Shown here: positions 1-9,533 of the stretch, one piece after another
Numbering within the stretch: position 1 is the first letter of the stretch
Layout of the letters: each line of letters opens with the position of its first letter
NCBI GenBank assembly: GCA_964533735.1
Contig: CAZHMD010000001.1
Location: 372,001 to 436,000, forward strand
Reading direction: 5' to 3'
Length of the DNA: 64,000 nucleotides
DNA from: UBA6107 sp964533735
GTDB lineage: Bacteria > Chloroflexota > Anaerolineae > Anaerolineales > Anaerolineaceae
Position numbers and translations under genes: made by a program
The notes under the pieces: model-generated
Database searches by the model: none
The model's input: the letters and a program-made list of their open reading frames with translations, nothing else
Told to the model about the DNA's origin: nothing

Positions 1-3000
1 CTTCGCTTGTATTCCCGTCAGCCAGGTAGGTATCCGTCAATGCTTCCCATAACTCAGACCGGTTGGGGTTTTTGCTTGCCAATTCCTGAAGAAGGTCAAT
101 GGCTTTTTTAGTTTCCCCAATCGCAGTAAATCCCTTACCTAAATTCAAGCCGGTTTCAAAATCATCGGGAGAACACTCATATACTTTTTTAAGTTGATTG
201 ACGGCATTGGCTTCATTGCCAAGTTTCGTCCATAATTCAGCAGCTGTTCTGCGCCAGCCAAACTCATTCTCCCACAACTTCAGAGCAGTCTCTATGTCAT
301 TCACAGCAAGGTCAGCATGACCAGCCTTTTTATGATATTCTGCTCGTAACCGTAGTGCAAAGGCATTCGTACTGCTCACTCCAATTAGTGTATTTAAAGT
401 TGTAATTGCCGCATCCAGGTCTTTTTCAGATTGGCATAGGGCGATTTGCATAAGAACTGATGGGTCCCCTGCGAACTTTTTCCCCAGTTGCAGAGCGGTG
501 TTTCCTTGCCCAACCTTGCGGAGTGCCGCCATGATGGCCGCCGCATCTTCCGCAGCAGGTTTTTTTAACGCAAAGCTTTTAATATTTTCCTGGCTGGGTT
601 GGTATGCAAGACATCCACGCATAAACCAACGTTCTAGAAGTTCCTCATCGTTCGTATTCTGCTTGAGCCAGTCGAATTCCTCGTTTACGTCCAGATGACC
701 CATAGATTCTTCAGGAGAATGAATCTTAATGTCAAGAATTTTAATTATTTCACTATACTCCAAACTTTTAACGAGCGTGGTTAAGTACAGGTTATTGTCA
801 GTCTGATGCCAGGGAATCCGTTTACTGAGTGTTTGTGCCCATGAGAGGGCTTCATTCCAACGCATCAAGCGGATCGCAGTAGTAATCATCAGTCTGAAAA
901 TGCCAGCCTGTTCAAATAACGGCCTTTTGTGATTCAAAACATTGCTTATTAGGATTTCATCAAATAATTCTTCAGCCTCACTGGTATTTCCTTCCAACAA
1001 AAGGAGGCTTGTCTCGATAACCTTGATCAGCGAAGATGAACGGGTGTGTTTATCCAGGTTATTGAATTTCTCCCAGGCTTCATCAATGTTTCCGGAGTCC
1101 AGGGAATGTCCAATTTGCTGGGCAGCGAGTAGATCGTACCAGGGGTCGTATCGACCGACTGTTGCGAGATCAATTTCATTCCAACTCCAATCATTTTTGC
1201 CCAAAGCCAGTGAGGTTTCAAGTCCGATAAGGTTCGTTAAACCACTTCCAGAACCAGCGTTCCTCGCTTCTTTTACCGCAAGTAGAGCTTGTTCAACTTC
1301 CCCAATCTCAAAATTAACTCTCATCTTTAATTCGAGTGCCGGGAATTTACTGCTGCCTATTTGGTTCCATTCAGGCGGGGTAAAACCAGTCGGATTGAAT
1401 GCCAGATTATCAGAAAAGTTTTCTGCGAGAGATTCAATTATTTCAAATGCCTGGTTGTATCCCGCCAACCTGATGAGAGTATCCGCTTTCAGGCAATTCA
1501 AAAGGAATAATTGATCCTGACCCGCTCCAATAGACTCTAATATCGATAATGAGTTTTCAAATCGATCGTGCTGATAGTAATAACCCGCCAAATCGATAGC
1601 ATTTTGAAAATTCTTATTGTCTGCCAGCCTTTGCTGAAGTATGTCTTCAACAGCTCCAGACTCCCCATTTTCTTCCAGTGTTCTTGCAGCTTCTGTTAAT
1701 ACGTGTTCATCCGTAACTGTTAGAATTCGCTTCTTTAATTCTTCCACTACAGGTCTGGCCAGGTCTTTTTTATCCTGGCTAATATATAGGTTGGTTAAAG
1801 CCAGATCAAAACGAATATCTTCAGGTTCCAATTGTGCGCCTTCAATGAATACTTTTTCAGCCTTTTCATTTTCACCCAGCCTGGCGAGGAAATCTCCGAC
1901 CCAGAGTTGATTGTCCGCGATTTCCGGTGCAAGCTCCAAAATGCGTTCTGCCTGTTCCAACGCCCCTTGAATATCGTCCGACATGGCCGTAATTTCAGCC
2001 ATCACCTGTTGAGCTCCAATCCATTCTGGTTCTGCATCCACCACATCTCGGATGGATGCCAGCGCCACCTCGAATTTGCCCAAAGCGGCAGCAGTCCAGG
2101 CAAACCATGTTTGAATCCGTTCCATCCAGGTTTTTTCTTCCCCTGAGTTGTCTTCCATTAATCTTGTCAAAATCTCATGAGCTTCTTCGATTAAACCTTT
2201 TTGTAGAAGAATCTCAGCTTGGATTAATCGACCTTTACGGTTATCAGGTGATTCGTCGAGGCAGGAATTTACATCCTGGAGAACCTTGCTTAATTCAATT
2301 TCTGGAGTGTTTGTGCTCTTCCTGGCCCATTTAGGATCCAAACCAAAAGCAGCATCAGCATAGGTAAAGACCCAATCAGAATTAGCCAGTTTATCCCCCA
2401 GGATACTTTTTAATATCCGTGTTGAGTTTTGGTAATCACCATTTTTTAAGCTCAGTGATGCGAACTCAAAGGCAATTTCAGGATTTTCCGGGTATTCCTG
2501 GAATAATTCCGTGACGAGCGTTTCTGTTTCCGCAAGGTGAAGATTCTTCATGCTTTTCAGGAGCAATATACTTGAATCGGCATCCGGAAATTCATTTCTG
2601 ATCTCACTCAATAAAGGCAACGCTTCTGCAGTAGACCCATTCGCAAATAAGGTTTGGGCTAAGCGCAGCTTGATCTCGCGATTTTTCGGCAGGGCTACCA
2701 AGCCACTTTGTAATACAGAGAGCGCAGCCTGGTATTCAGTCTGTTTTGTGAAAATTTCACTCAACGTTAGCCATGGATCACTTAGTTCAGTTTCTTTGTC
2801 TATTGCTTTGTTCAAGGCAATTTTTGCGTTTTCCAGGTCGCCTTCCTGGACAAATGTCTTTCCGCTTATGCAAAGCGCGAGAGAATTTTCAGGATCAGAG
2901 GCCAGTACCTCCTCAATTGTCTTCCTCGCAGCGCTGGTGTTTCCAATTTTCAAAGCAATCAGAGCGTGATTATTCTTTTCGTTAATGGTTGATTCAGGGC

Positions 3001-4486
3001 TGGAAACCAGTCTTTCCGAAACTTCGAAAGATTTCCTGTCTTCACCGCTGCTTGAATAACCCTCCACCAGATTACGTAAATCATCATTGGATGGTTTTCC
3101 AAAATAGACACGGCCTTCTAATAACGGTATTAACGATTTCCAATCTTGTTTTGCTTTGCAAAGTTGGATTGCTCTTGAAACTGCCCCCTGGTTGACTGGG
3201 TTTTGATCAAGCAATTTGCTCACTAACTCTTCTGCAGGGGTAACTGCCCCAATTTCCACCAGATCTTGGGCTGCTTGGACTGGTTCCCAGGTAACATTGA
3301 ACCTCGGCCTGCTTTCTTTTAAGCTGGAGATGAATGTTGAAGGAGATTTCTGGTATTCTTGGGTAGTAGTGGTTAAGGCAACTACATCATTGCCGGCATT
3401 CGTCATTTCTTTACTTTGTTTTACAATCTGTGCGGGGGTACTAGCCACATAAGGATTAACCAGTCCGTCAATCTGGTTGTAGAAAACCAACTCATTGTTT
3501 ATCGAAGATTCGTTGTCGGTAATCAGATTAATTGTGAACAAATCGCTTACATCATTGCCTTTGCTTACACTTAACTTTTGTAATTGCACGCCAATTAATG
3601 CAGCCTTCAATATTTCATCCGCTTTGGTCAACAGTCTATTCGCAAATTCCACATCTCCCGCGATCTGGGCAATCGATGCAATAGTTTGATATAAGTGCGA
3701 ATTTCCCAGGTTTCCTTCTAATAGTTGCCAATTTACATCTGCAACCACAGGAGAAGTATCAATCTCCCTGAATTTTTCGATAAGCCGGAATGCTAATTTG
3801 GAACTAAACTCAGTTTCACCAATATTGATTAAATCTCTTAATAGATTTACCTGCTGTTCAGGTTTAAACAAATCTAGAGACGTTACCCCCAGCTCTACTC
3901 GTTGCGTGTCTTGTTGACAAAGCATCATCATGACCGGGGTAAGCAGCTTTTCGCTTTTTTGCCCTATCTGTTCCTTACAAAAGGAAGAAATTAATTCTTC
4001 CTTATCGTCTATCAGGTTTACAAGGATTCCAAACGTCGTTTTCCATTTAGCAAGAAAAACCTCTGACTCTCCTTCATGAAAGCGGGAGGAAAGTTCAGCT
4101 AAGACTGTCTCCCAATTGGGGGAGATTTTGCTTTTTTCTATGAGAACAACCATCAATTTTGCAGCTTGTACCAAATCTGTCGGTGGTTGAGAGTGCTGGA
4201 GGAATAGTTGAAAATCATTCATGCAGTCTTCAAGGAAAGGAGCCTGCAATTTTGTATTGGGATAATCCAGTGTAATTAGTTCCGGGTTCAAGAGATACAA
4301 AGCGAAATTTCCAGGATCGATGATTCTTCCTGGAAACAATCCGCTGATTTTCTTGGATTCCTCTTCCGTGAGTTTTTCCCAGGCTTTCCAAACCAGTGGG
4401 TCAAACCTCATGGAGCGGTAACCTGGCTGCAGTGAATCCTCAAGGCCTGGTTGAATAAGTAAGGAGAATTTTGAGCTGCCAGTCAT
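1..4486 (-). CDS. Giant TPR-repeat protein, 3' end beyond the window
   Basis: The minus strand is open from an ATG at 4486 to the left edge, about 1,495 codons with no stop, so the C-terminus lies outside the window. The first roughly 450 residues are helical and unrecognised. From about 3,200 leftwards the translation is a long run of 34-residue helical pairs with TPR spacing, with alanine, leucine and tyrosine at the expected places (for example NAFALRLRAEYHKKAG near the left end). No signal peptide or membrane segment is seen, so a cytoplasmic scaffold is likely. An SD-like GAAGGG precedes the ATG. It is the last visible gene of the rpoN-kinase-regulator block, 40 nt after the small membrane protein. 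TPR proteins mediate protein-protein contacts; the partner here is unknown. Confidence 0.85.
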   Translation of the reverse strand, partial: MTGSSKFSLLIQPGLEDSLQPGYRSMRFDPLVWKAWEKLTEEESKKISGLFPGRIIDPGNFALYLLNPELITLDYPNTKLQAPFLEDCMNDFQLFLQHSQPPTDLVQAAKLMVVLIEKSKISPNWETVLAELSSRFHEGESEVFLAKWKTTFGILVNLIDDKEELISSFCKEQIGQKSEKLLTPVMMMLCQQDTQRVELGVTSLDLFKPEQQVNLLRDLINIGETEFSSKLAFRLIEKFREIDTSPVVADVNWQLLEGNLGNSHLYQTIASIAQIAGDVEFANRLLTKADEILKAALIGVQLQKLSVSKGNDVSDLFTINLITDNESSINNELVFYNQIDGLVNPYVASTPAQIVKQSKEMTNAGNDVVALTTTTQEYQKSPSTFISSLKESRPRFNVTWEPVQAAQDLVEIGAVTPAEELVSKLLDQNPVNQGAVSRAIQLCKAKQDWKSLIPLLEGRVYFGKPSNDDLRNLVEGYSSSGEDRKSFEVSERLVSSPESTINEKNNHALIALKIGNTSAARKTIEEVLASDPENSLALCISGKTFVQEGDLENAKIALNKAIDKETELSDPWLTLSEIFTKQTEYQAALSVLQSGLVALPKNREIKLRLAQTLFANGSTAEALPLLSEIRNEFPDADSSILLLKSMKNLHLAETETLVTELFQEYPENPEIAFEFASLSLKNGDYQNSTRILKSILGDKLANSDWVFTYADAAFGLDPKWARKSTNTPEIELSKVLQDVNSCLDESPDNRKGRLIQAEILLQKGLIEEAHEILTRLMEDNSGEEKTWMERIQTWFAWTAAALGKFEVALASIRDVVDAEPEWIGAQQVMAEITAMSDDIQGALEQAERILELAPEIADNQLWVGDFLARLGENEKAEKVFIEGAQLEPEDIRFDLALTNLYISQDKKDLARPVVEELKKRILTVTDEHVLTEAARTLEENGESGAVEDILQQRLADNKNFQNAIDLAGYYYQHDRFENSLSILESIGAGQDQLFLLNCLKADTLIRLAGYNQAFEIIESLAENFSDNLAFNPTGFTPPEWNQIGSSKFPALELKMRVNFEIGEVEQALLAVKEARNAGSGSGLTNLIGLETSLALGKNDWSWNEIDLATVGRYDPWYDLLAAQQIGHSLDSGNIDEAWEKFNNLDKHTRSSSLIKVIETSLLLLEGNTSEAEELFDEILISNVLNHKRPLFEQAGIFRLMITTAIRLMRWNEALSWAQTLSKRIPWHQTDNNLYLTTLVKSLEYSEIIKILDIKIHSPEESMGHLDVNEEFDWLKQNTNDEELLERWFMRGCLAYQPSQENIKSFALKKPAAEDAAAIMAALRKVGQGNTALQLGKKFAGDPSVLMQIALCQSEKDLDAAITTLNTLIGVSSTNAFALRLRAEYHKKAGHADLAVNDIETALKLWENEFGWRRTAAELWTKLGNEANAVNQLKKVYECSPDDFETGLNLGKGFTAIGETKKAIDLLQELASKNPNRSELWEALTDTYLADGNTSE

Positions 4487-4526
4487 TGGACATCCCTTCA
4501 ACGAACTTATAAAAATTTATCGTTCA

Positions 4527-4850
4527 TTACCGAATTTGTAAGACTAAGGCGTATGCTGCACCCAGGAGGGCAAATCCAAGAATTATTAAGAAAATCCCAA
4601 CTCCTGCAGTGGTTTTTACCATTTGATTCAACGCTTCGATGAGGGTTCTGGCATTCCCCACCAGCCCGGCTACGTCCTCGGTTATGCCCTTTTGGGCAAG
4701 TTTGGCTGTCTGCTCGGCGATGGTGTTCAATTCCTTGCCCATCAACTTGCCGATTAATGTAAAAACGCCAATACCAAGGATACCGACTCCGCAGACCAAC
4801 AGCGCGATTGCCATTGTGAGAATAAAGTCATTTACTGTCATGGAAAACAT
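4527..4850 (-). CDS. Small two-helix membrane protein of unknown function
   Basis: About 107 residues with a hydrophobic segment near the N-terminus (rich in I, L, V, G), an amphipathic middle that looks helical (KELNTIAEQTAKLAQKG), and a second hydrophobic segment ending at the C-terminus in LQIR. The ATG at 4850 is preferred because GGAGG lies 5 nt upstream; the ATG at 4853 and a TTG at 4862 are poorer choices. It sits between the NtrC-like regulator (stop at 4908) and the giant TPR gene on the same strand, so it is probably co-transcribed with them. I recognise no family. A membrane anchor or adaptor for the TPR protein is only an inference from position. Confidence 0.7.
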   Translation of the reverse strand: MFSMTVNDFILTMAIALLVCGVGILGIGVFTLIGKLMGKELNTIAEQTAKLAQKGITEDVAGLVGNARTLIEALNQMVKTTAGVGIFLIILGFALLGAAYALVLQIR

Positions 4851-4907
4851 CATGCCCTCCAAATATATAGATTCTAGAGAGCATGATGCAAGTATTATGC
4901 CAAAGAA

Positions 4908-6083
4908 TTACGGTGCTGGCGCTACAATATCTCTCGGAAGATCTCCCAGTTGAATGGTCTCCCCATCGCAGAAGATTATCGCCCGTTCCACAGCGTTTGC
5001 CAACTCGCGGATGTTCCCCGGCCAATCATAATTTTTTAAGGCTTCCAATGCCTGATCAGACATACCTGTAATATTTAATCCCTGCTGTCCGTTGTAAGTC
5101 CTGATAAAGAAACCCACCAATTCCGGAATATCCACCTTGCGGTCGCGTAATGGCGGGATCTCGAATTCTATCTTTTTCAATCGATAATAAAGGTCGCGCC
5201 GGAATGAACCGTCTTCCAACATGGCAGTGAAATCCCGATTCGAGGCAACGATCACCTGAATATCCACTTTGATCAGGGTAGTTCCACCTACCCGCATGAA
5301 CGAGTGATTCTCGATTGCCCGCAACAGCTTTGCCTGGATCTCAACTGGCATGGAGGAAATCTCGTCCATAAAGAGGACTCCCCCATCTGCCACTTCAAAT
5401 AATCCCGGTTTTTTTCGATCTGCGCTGGTAAATGCCCCGGCTTCGTGGCCAAACAATTCCGATTCAAGCATGGTGGCTTGAATTGCAGCACAGTTGATAG
5501 CAATAAAGGGTTTTGTGGCGCGCGGACCATTCGCGTGGATATATTGCGCCAGTACATCTTTTCCTGTGCCATTTTCTCCAGTGATCATCACGGAGACCTG
5601 GGCTTCAGCAGCTTTCAATGACTGTTCCATGATTGTTTTCATGGCTTGAGTTTGACCAACAATAAAATTACTTTTTTGAATTTGCTGCTCACGGTAGTGT
5701 GCCAATTCCCGTCGCAACTGAACAAGTTCGCAGGCTTTTTGCAGGGATTTCTCCAATTGACCAAAGTCAACAGGTTTGGTCAAGAAATCTGAAGCCCCGT
5801 TCTTCATCGCATCCACTGCGGTTTCAATGTCTTTGTATCCAGTAATAACGATCACCGGCGGCCGCACAGCCATTGCTCCGATCTCATAAAGGAGTGTTGG
5901 GCCGTACCCATCTGGCAGCTGTACATCTAACAGGATAACGTCGCCTTCACCTTTTCCAAGGAAGGTGCGCGCTTCGGCTAATGTGCCTGCTTCCAGCAGT
6001 TCGTATCCTTTGTCCTGCAGGAACCGCCCTACATTTTCCCTTGCATTGACTTCATCTTCGACGATTAGGACTGAAATGCTCAT
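4908..6083 (-). CDS. Sigma-54 activator, NtrC family, without DNA-binding domain
   Basis: 391 residues. A receiver domain occupies residues 1-120, with acidic pocket E9/D10, phospho-acceptor D53 (LLDVQLPDG) and K103 (LTKP). An AAA+ sigma-54 interaction domain follows: Walker A GENGTGKD at 169-176, Walker B LFMDE near 237-241, and the C-terminal NIRELANAVERA motif. The sigma-54 contact loop, normally GAFTGA, reads GAFTSA at 216-221. NtrC relatives are usually 440-480 residues long and end in a Fis-type helix-turn-helix; this one stops about 20 residues after the AAA+ domain. Such truncated activators are known to work from solution (FlgR of Helicobacter is the classic case). The gene starts 3 nt after the histidine-kinase stop, which makes that kinase its likely phosphodonor. 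Confidence 0.9.
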   Translation of the reverse strand: MSISVLIVEDEVNARENVGRFLQDKGYELLEAGTLAEARTFLGKGEGDVILLDVQLPDGYGPTLLYEIGAMAVRPPVIVITGYKDIETAVDAMKNGASDFLTKPVDFGQLEKSLQKACELVQLRRELAHYREQQIQKSNFIVGQTQAMKTIMEQSLKAAEAQVSVMITGENGTGKDVLAQYIHANGPRATKPFIAINCAAIQATMLESELFGHEAGAFTSADRKKPGLFEVADGGVLFMDEISSMPVEIQAKLLRAIENHSFMRVGGTTLIKVDIQVIVASNRDFTAMLEDGSFRRDLYYRLKKIEFEIPPLRDRKVDIPELVGFFIRTYNGQQGLNITGMSDQALEALKNYDWPGNIRELANAVERAIIFCDGETIQLGDLPRDIVAPAP

Positions 6084-6086
6084 TGA

Positions 6087-8027
6087 TCAATCTCCGCTTT
6101 CTGCAGGTAATCTTACTGTAAAAACAGTACCGCCGGGAAAAGAGTCCACCTTGATACTTCCCTTGTGGGCGGTAATAATTTGCTTCGTGATCGCCAGACC
6201 AAGACCAGTCCCTTTTTCTCTGGTTGTCACAAACGGCTCAAAGATATGCTGTTGTAGATCTTCAGGTATGCCGGGTCCCGTGTCGGATATATGAATGACT
6301 ACATAAGGATGTGCCTGGATGCTCCGATCCATTTCACCTTTTACTGCCAGGGTTCCCCCGGTTTCAGCCATGGCATCAACCGCGTTCGAAACCAGGTTTG
6401 TGAATACTCGATCCAGTGAACGGGAGTCTCCACGCACTTTACCCAGTCCGGTCTCAAAACTGGTCACGGGATTGACATTAACCTTTGAAAAACGAGGACG
6501 CCAGCGATCGATCATACGTTGGAGGAAGAAACTCATATCGATGACGCTATGCTCCTCTTCGCCTGGTCTTGCATACGCCAGGAAGGATTCGATCAAATGA
6601 GTTAATCGGGTACAATCATTCAAGATTTTATTGATGGTGTCTTGTTTTGGATCATCCGTTGGGATCTGCGAACCCAATAATTGGACTCCGGAATAAATGG
6701 AATTAAGAGGATTCTTGGCATCGTGCGCAATGGCAGCAGTGTAATCACCAATCACCGCCCTGTGCTCCAGGTGTTTTGCTAAAGCCTTGCTCTGTTCATT
6801 CTCACTGATGTCGGTGATTAGAATTTCAATATTGGATACTTTATTCCCTTCCAGGACGGGAATCACTTTCATCTGCACAGGAAAAGATTGACCGTTACGG
6901 CGGTTAAGGAAAGATTTTCCGATATCAGGAGTTGTGTTGCCATTTATCGCATCAACCAAAGAGGGCATTAATCGATCTGCACCGATAAGTATATTTTCAA
7001 CATCCTGACCTTTTATTTCCTTTTCACTATAACCAAACATCCATTCAGCTGCCGGGTTAACCTGCATTATTTTCAATTGTGGTGAAAGGATAACCAGACC
7101 TTCCTGTAAATTATCTACCACACTGCCCAGCATACTAATATCCTTCATTTGGCTGGTCATTTTTTGGTCGAGGTTTTTTACAAGGATAGATTTTTGGTAA
7201 TTACTTGTCACCAAAACACTGATAAGGTCGAGGGCATTCATGTTTAGTTCCGCGGGGATTCTTCCTTTTCCTCCGGCAGTGATCAATCCGATCTTTGCAC
7301 CTTCCTGTGTTAAAACCGCTGTTGCCAGGTAATCAAGATTTGCACTCCTGGCAAAACGGTGAATATCAGTAACAACCCTTTGTCCAGTCTCCCATAATTC
7401 AGTGTTGATCAAGCGGATTAGATCTGTACTGGGAAGGTTGTCTGGAAACATGTATTTCGTTCCAGATTGTGATATCAGTATCAGGTGTGGGCTGGAAGCA
7501 TCAGCCTGATAAAAACCTGTGACTTCAACATTGAGTATTCTTCGCGTTAGTTCTGTTACTCTTTCAATGGCGTGCTCAAAATCCTGAAAATCAACGGTTG
7601 AAATAAACCTGGAGATTTCCTGGTAGACCATATCTGATGAACTTAACTTCAGTACCTGTTGATCTTTCCTTGTAATCAACCTGACGACCATCCAATGGGT
7701 GTCAGGATCAAAAAAATTAAACCTGGCTGCATTCTCAACTTCTTTCCCGCTTCTTGTCAATAATTTCAGGGTTTGTGTTTCACCTGAAGATACTGCGTTG
7801 AGATCAAGATCGGGAAATAGGAGTGATAGCCCTTTTTGGGAGAGATCTGTTAAAGAAAATGAAGTTAGTTTCATCAATCGGCTATTGATGAAGAGAATCG
7901 TTTTTGCTTTCACATCCACCAAAGCACAGGGTTCTTCATCCAAATTGATTAACGTAAATATCTCCGCAAGACCAGGTTCTTTCTTCCGGAGGAATGTCGA
8001 TGTCAATTGTGATGAAATAGACCTCAT
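6087..8027 (-). CDS. PAS/GAF histidine kinase
   Basis: 646 residues and no clear membrane span, so probably a soluble sensor. An N-terminal PAS-like domain (about 20-120) is followed by a GAF-like region (about 145-275), a second PAS domain (about 300-410, with QVNPAAEWMFGYSEKE), then HisKA and HATPase_c. The phospho-acceptor is H435 in AAIAHDAKNPL; the usual HE is HD here. The ATPase domain shows the N box NLVSNAVDA, G1 DTGPGIPE, F box IFEPFVTT and G2 GTGLGLA. Its ATG overlaps the rpoN stop by 4 nt (ATGA), which implies translational coupling. It is the presumed partner of the truncated sigma-54 activator directly downstream. The signal sensed cannot be read from the sequence. Confidence 0.92.
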   Translation of the reverse strand: MRSISSQLTSTFLRKKEPGLAEIFTLINLDEEPCALVDVKAKTILFINSRLMKLTSFSLTDLSQKGLSLLFPDLDLNAVSSGETQTLKLLTRSGKEVENAARFNFFDPDTHWMVVRLITRKDQQVLKLSSSDMVYQEISRFISTVDFQDFEHAIERVTELTRRILNVEVTGFYQADASSPHLILISQSGTKYMFPDNLPSTDLIRLINTELWETGQRVVTDIHRFARSANLDYLATAVLTQEGAKIGLITAGGKGRIPAELNMNALDLISVLVTSNYQKSILVKNLDQKMTSQMKDISMLGSVVDNLQEGLVILSPQLKIMQVNPAAEWMFGYSEKEIKGQDVENILIGADRLMPSLVDAINGNTTPDIGKSFLNRRNGQSFPVQMKVIPVLEGNKVSNIEILITDISENEQSKALAKHLEHRAVIGDYTAAIAHDAKNPLNSIYSGVQLLGSQIPTDDPKQDTINKILNDCTRLTHLIESFLAYARPGEEEHSVIDMSFFLQRMIDRWRPRFSKVNVNPVTSFETGLGKVRGDSRSLDRVFTNLVSNAVDAMAETGGTLAVKGEMDRSIQAHPYVVIHISDTGPGIPEDLQQHIFEPFVTTREKGTGLGLAITKQIITAHKGSIKVDSFPGGTVFTVRLPAESGD

Positions 8028-9433
8028 GTGCCTCGCAGCATTGCTTTTCTCAAATGGGCTGGCAGGATTCCTTCAATAGACCGGTATTTTGCCACTGTCC
8101 TTCGTGCCACTTCATAACCTCGTTTGGACAACAACTCAACAAGGTCAGAATCACTGAGAGGTGATTTTTCATTCTGCACGATCTCTTTCAATTCGCTGCG
8201 GACATTCATGCTGCGATCAAAAAAGGCTGCCAGGGGAACAATCCGCCTGTTGGGCAATTGAACAGCCTTATTGGCAACAGCCCGCGAGATCGTGGATTCA
8301 TGCACTTCAAGTTCACGTGAGATTTGTGCCCTTGTCACAGGGCGAAGGTATTTCTCGCCATTCAAAATGTATTCACGCTGGATACCCACAACTTTGGTGA
8401 TTAACCTCTCTATGGTGTGATTGCGTTGTTGCAGGCATTTTACAAATAAGGATGCTTTTTCAAGGTCACCCTTGAGATCCGCTTTTGTGTCGGCAGTTGC
8501 CTGTTTGATTGCTTCCTTGAATAACGGATTGACTTGTAGAGTTCCGCTGGTAGGCATGATGATCTCAACCATTAATGGTTTTGTGGGATCGTCATTCAAA
8601 TAATTGATAATGATGTCCGGCTGGTGGTAAACCTCTGTTCCTTCATTGACCGGCTGACGCACATCACCCCAGTGAGACCTTGCCGGGAAGGGATTGAGAT
8701 TATCGCCAATGAACTTGGCTGCCGATGTCACCTGCTTTAGAGAGACGCCCAACTTATGCGCCAATTCAGCATACTGATGGTGACTGAGTTCACTCATACC
8801 TTCCTGGATCACGCGTTCAGCCGTCTCAGGAACATCTTCTGTCTCCCTCAGGATTTCAAGCTGGATCAGAAGAGCCTCAGTTGTCGTATTGGATCCAACG
8901 CCAATTGGATCAGCATGCTGGATCAGTCTTTTAACCTTCTCCACTTCTGAAGGCAGAGCGTGAGTATACCTGGAGACTTCAAGTACCGTCGTGGTGAGTA
9001 AACCATCTTCATCAAGATGTGTTAACAAGTAAGCCGCCACTGCTCGCTGATTTTGATCCAGGTCAGGTGCAATCTGTTTGAGAACGTATGTGGGTAATTC
9101 TTCAACTTCCGGGGAAAACGGTTCATTTTCCAATCCTGGATCGATATAATCCCTTTTAGGAATAAAATCATCCCGTGGAGAAAGGAAAACAACCGGTTCA
9201 TCTGAATCAGCGGTTTTTGGAAGGCTGCAGACCGGGCATTTACCGTGGTCAGATAGAACGCGGTGGCAGGTTGGGCAGCGCCTCTCTTCAATCATTTCAA
9301 GCGCCGGGTTAGCCGCAAGGGCTGCATCAATCTCCTGGCGGAGTTCTTCACCAGGCATACTTAAAAGCATCATCGTTTGCGCCAGATGAGCGGTAGTCAG
9401 TGGTCGGGTGGTTTGAAATTGACCTTGAAACAT
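8024..9433 (-). CDS. rpoN: RNA polymerase sigma-54 factor with inserted zinc ribbon
   Basis: 469 residues from the ATG at 9433, which has GGGG upstream. A longer reading frame to 9607 overlaps trmFO and is rejected. Region I is recognisable at residues 1-50 (PLTTAHLAQTMMLLSMPGEEL, leucine- and glutamine-rich, the activator-binding part). It is followed at once by a treble-cysteine element with C53, C56, C66 and C69 (CPTC...CPVC), which is not part of ordinary sigma-54. The core-binding domain and the DNA-binding helix-turn-helix follow. The RpoN box is intact as ARRTVAKYR at about 443-451. Sigma-54 directs core polymerase to -24/-12 promoters and needs an AAA+ activator, which is encoded two genes downstream. 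It is the first gene of the block and is divergent from trmFO. Confidence 0.93.
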   Translation of the reverse strand: MFQGQFQTTRPLTTAHLAQTMMLLSMPGEELRQEIDAALAANPALEMIEERRCPTCHRVLSDHGKCPVCSLPKTADSDEPVVFLSPRDDFIPKRDYIDPGLENEPFSPEVEELPTYVLKQIAPDLDQNQRAVAAYLLTHLDEDGLLTTTVLEVSRYTHALPSEVEKVKRLIQHADPIGVGSNTTTEALLIQLEILRETEDVPETAERVIQEGMSELSHHQYAELAHKLGVSLKQVTSAAKFIGDNLNPFPARSHWGDVRQPVNEGTEVYHQPDIIINYLNDDPTKPLMVEIIMPTSGTLQVNPLFKEAIKQATADTKADLKGDLEKASLFVKCLQQRNHTIERLITKVVGIQREYILNGEKYLRPVTRAQISRELEVHESTISRAVANKAVQLPNRRIVPLAAFFDRSMNVRSELKEIVQNEKSPLSDSDLVELLSKRGYEVARRTVAKYRSIEGILPAHLRKAMLRGT

Positions 9434-9533
9434 TAGCAACCCCAATCTATGAAAAGAGTATAGCGTATTTCTTCTTTTGGTGCAAGAACCATGCCACGCC
9501 TTCCCGGGCAAAATGGTAGAATAACTCATTATT

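Noticed and set aside
498..3695. Many plus-strand frames of 60-190 codons
   Set aside because: They are shadows of the continuous minus-strand TPR gene and have no SD or recognisable product.
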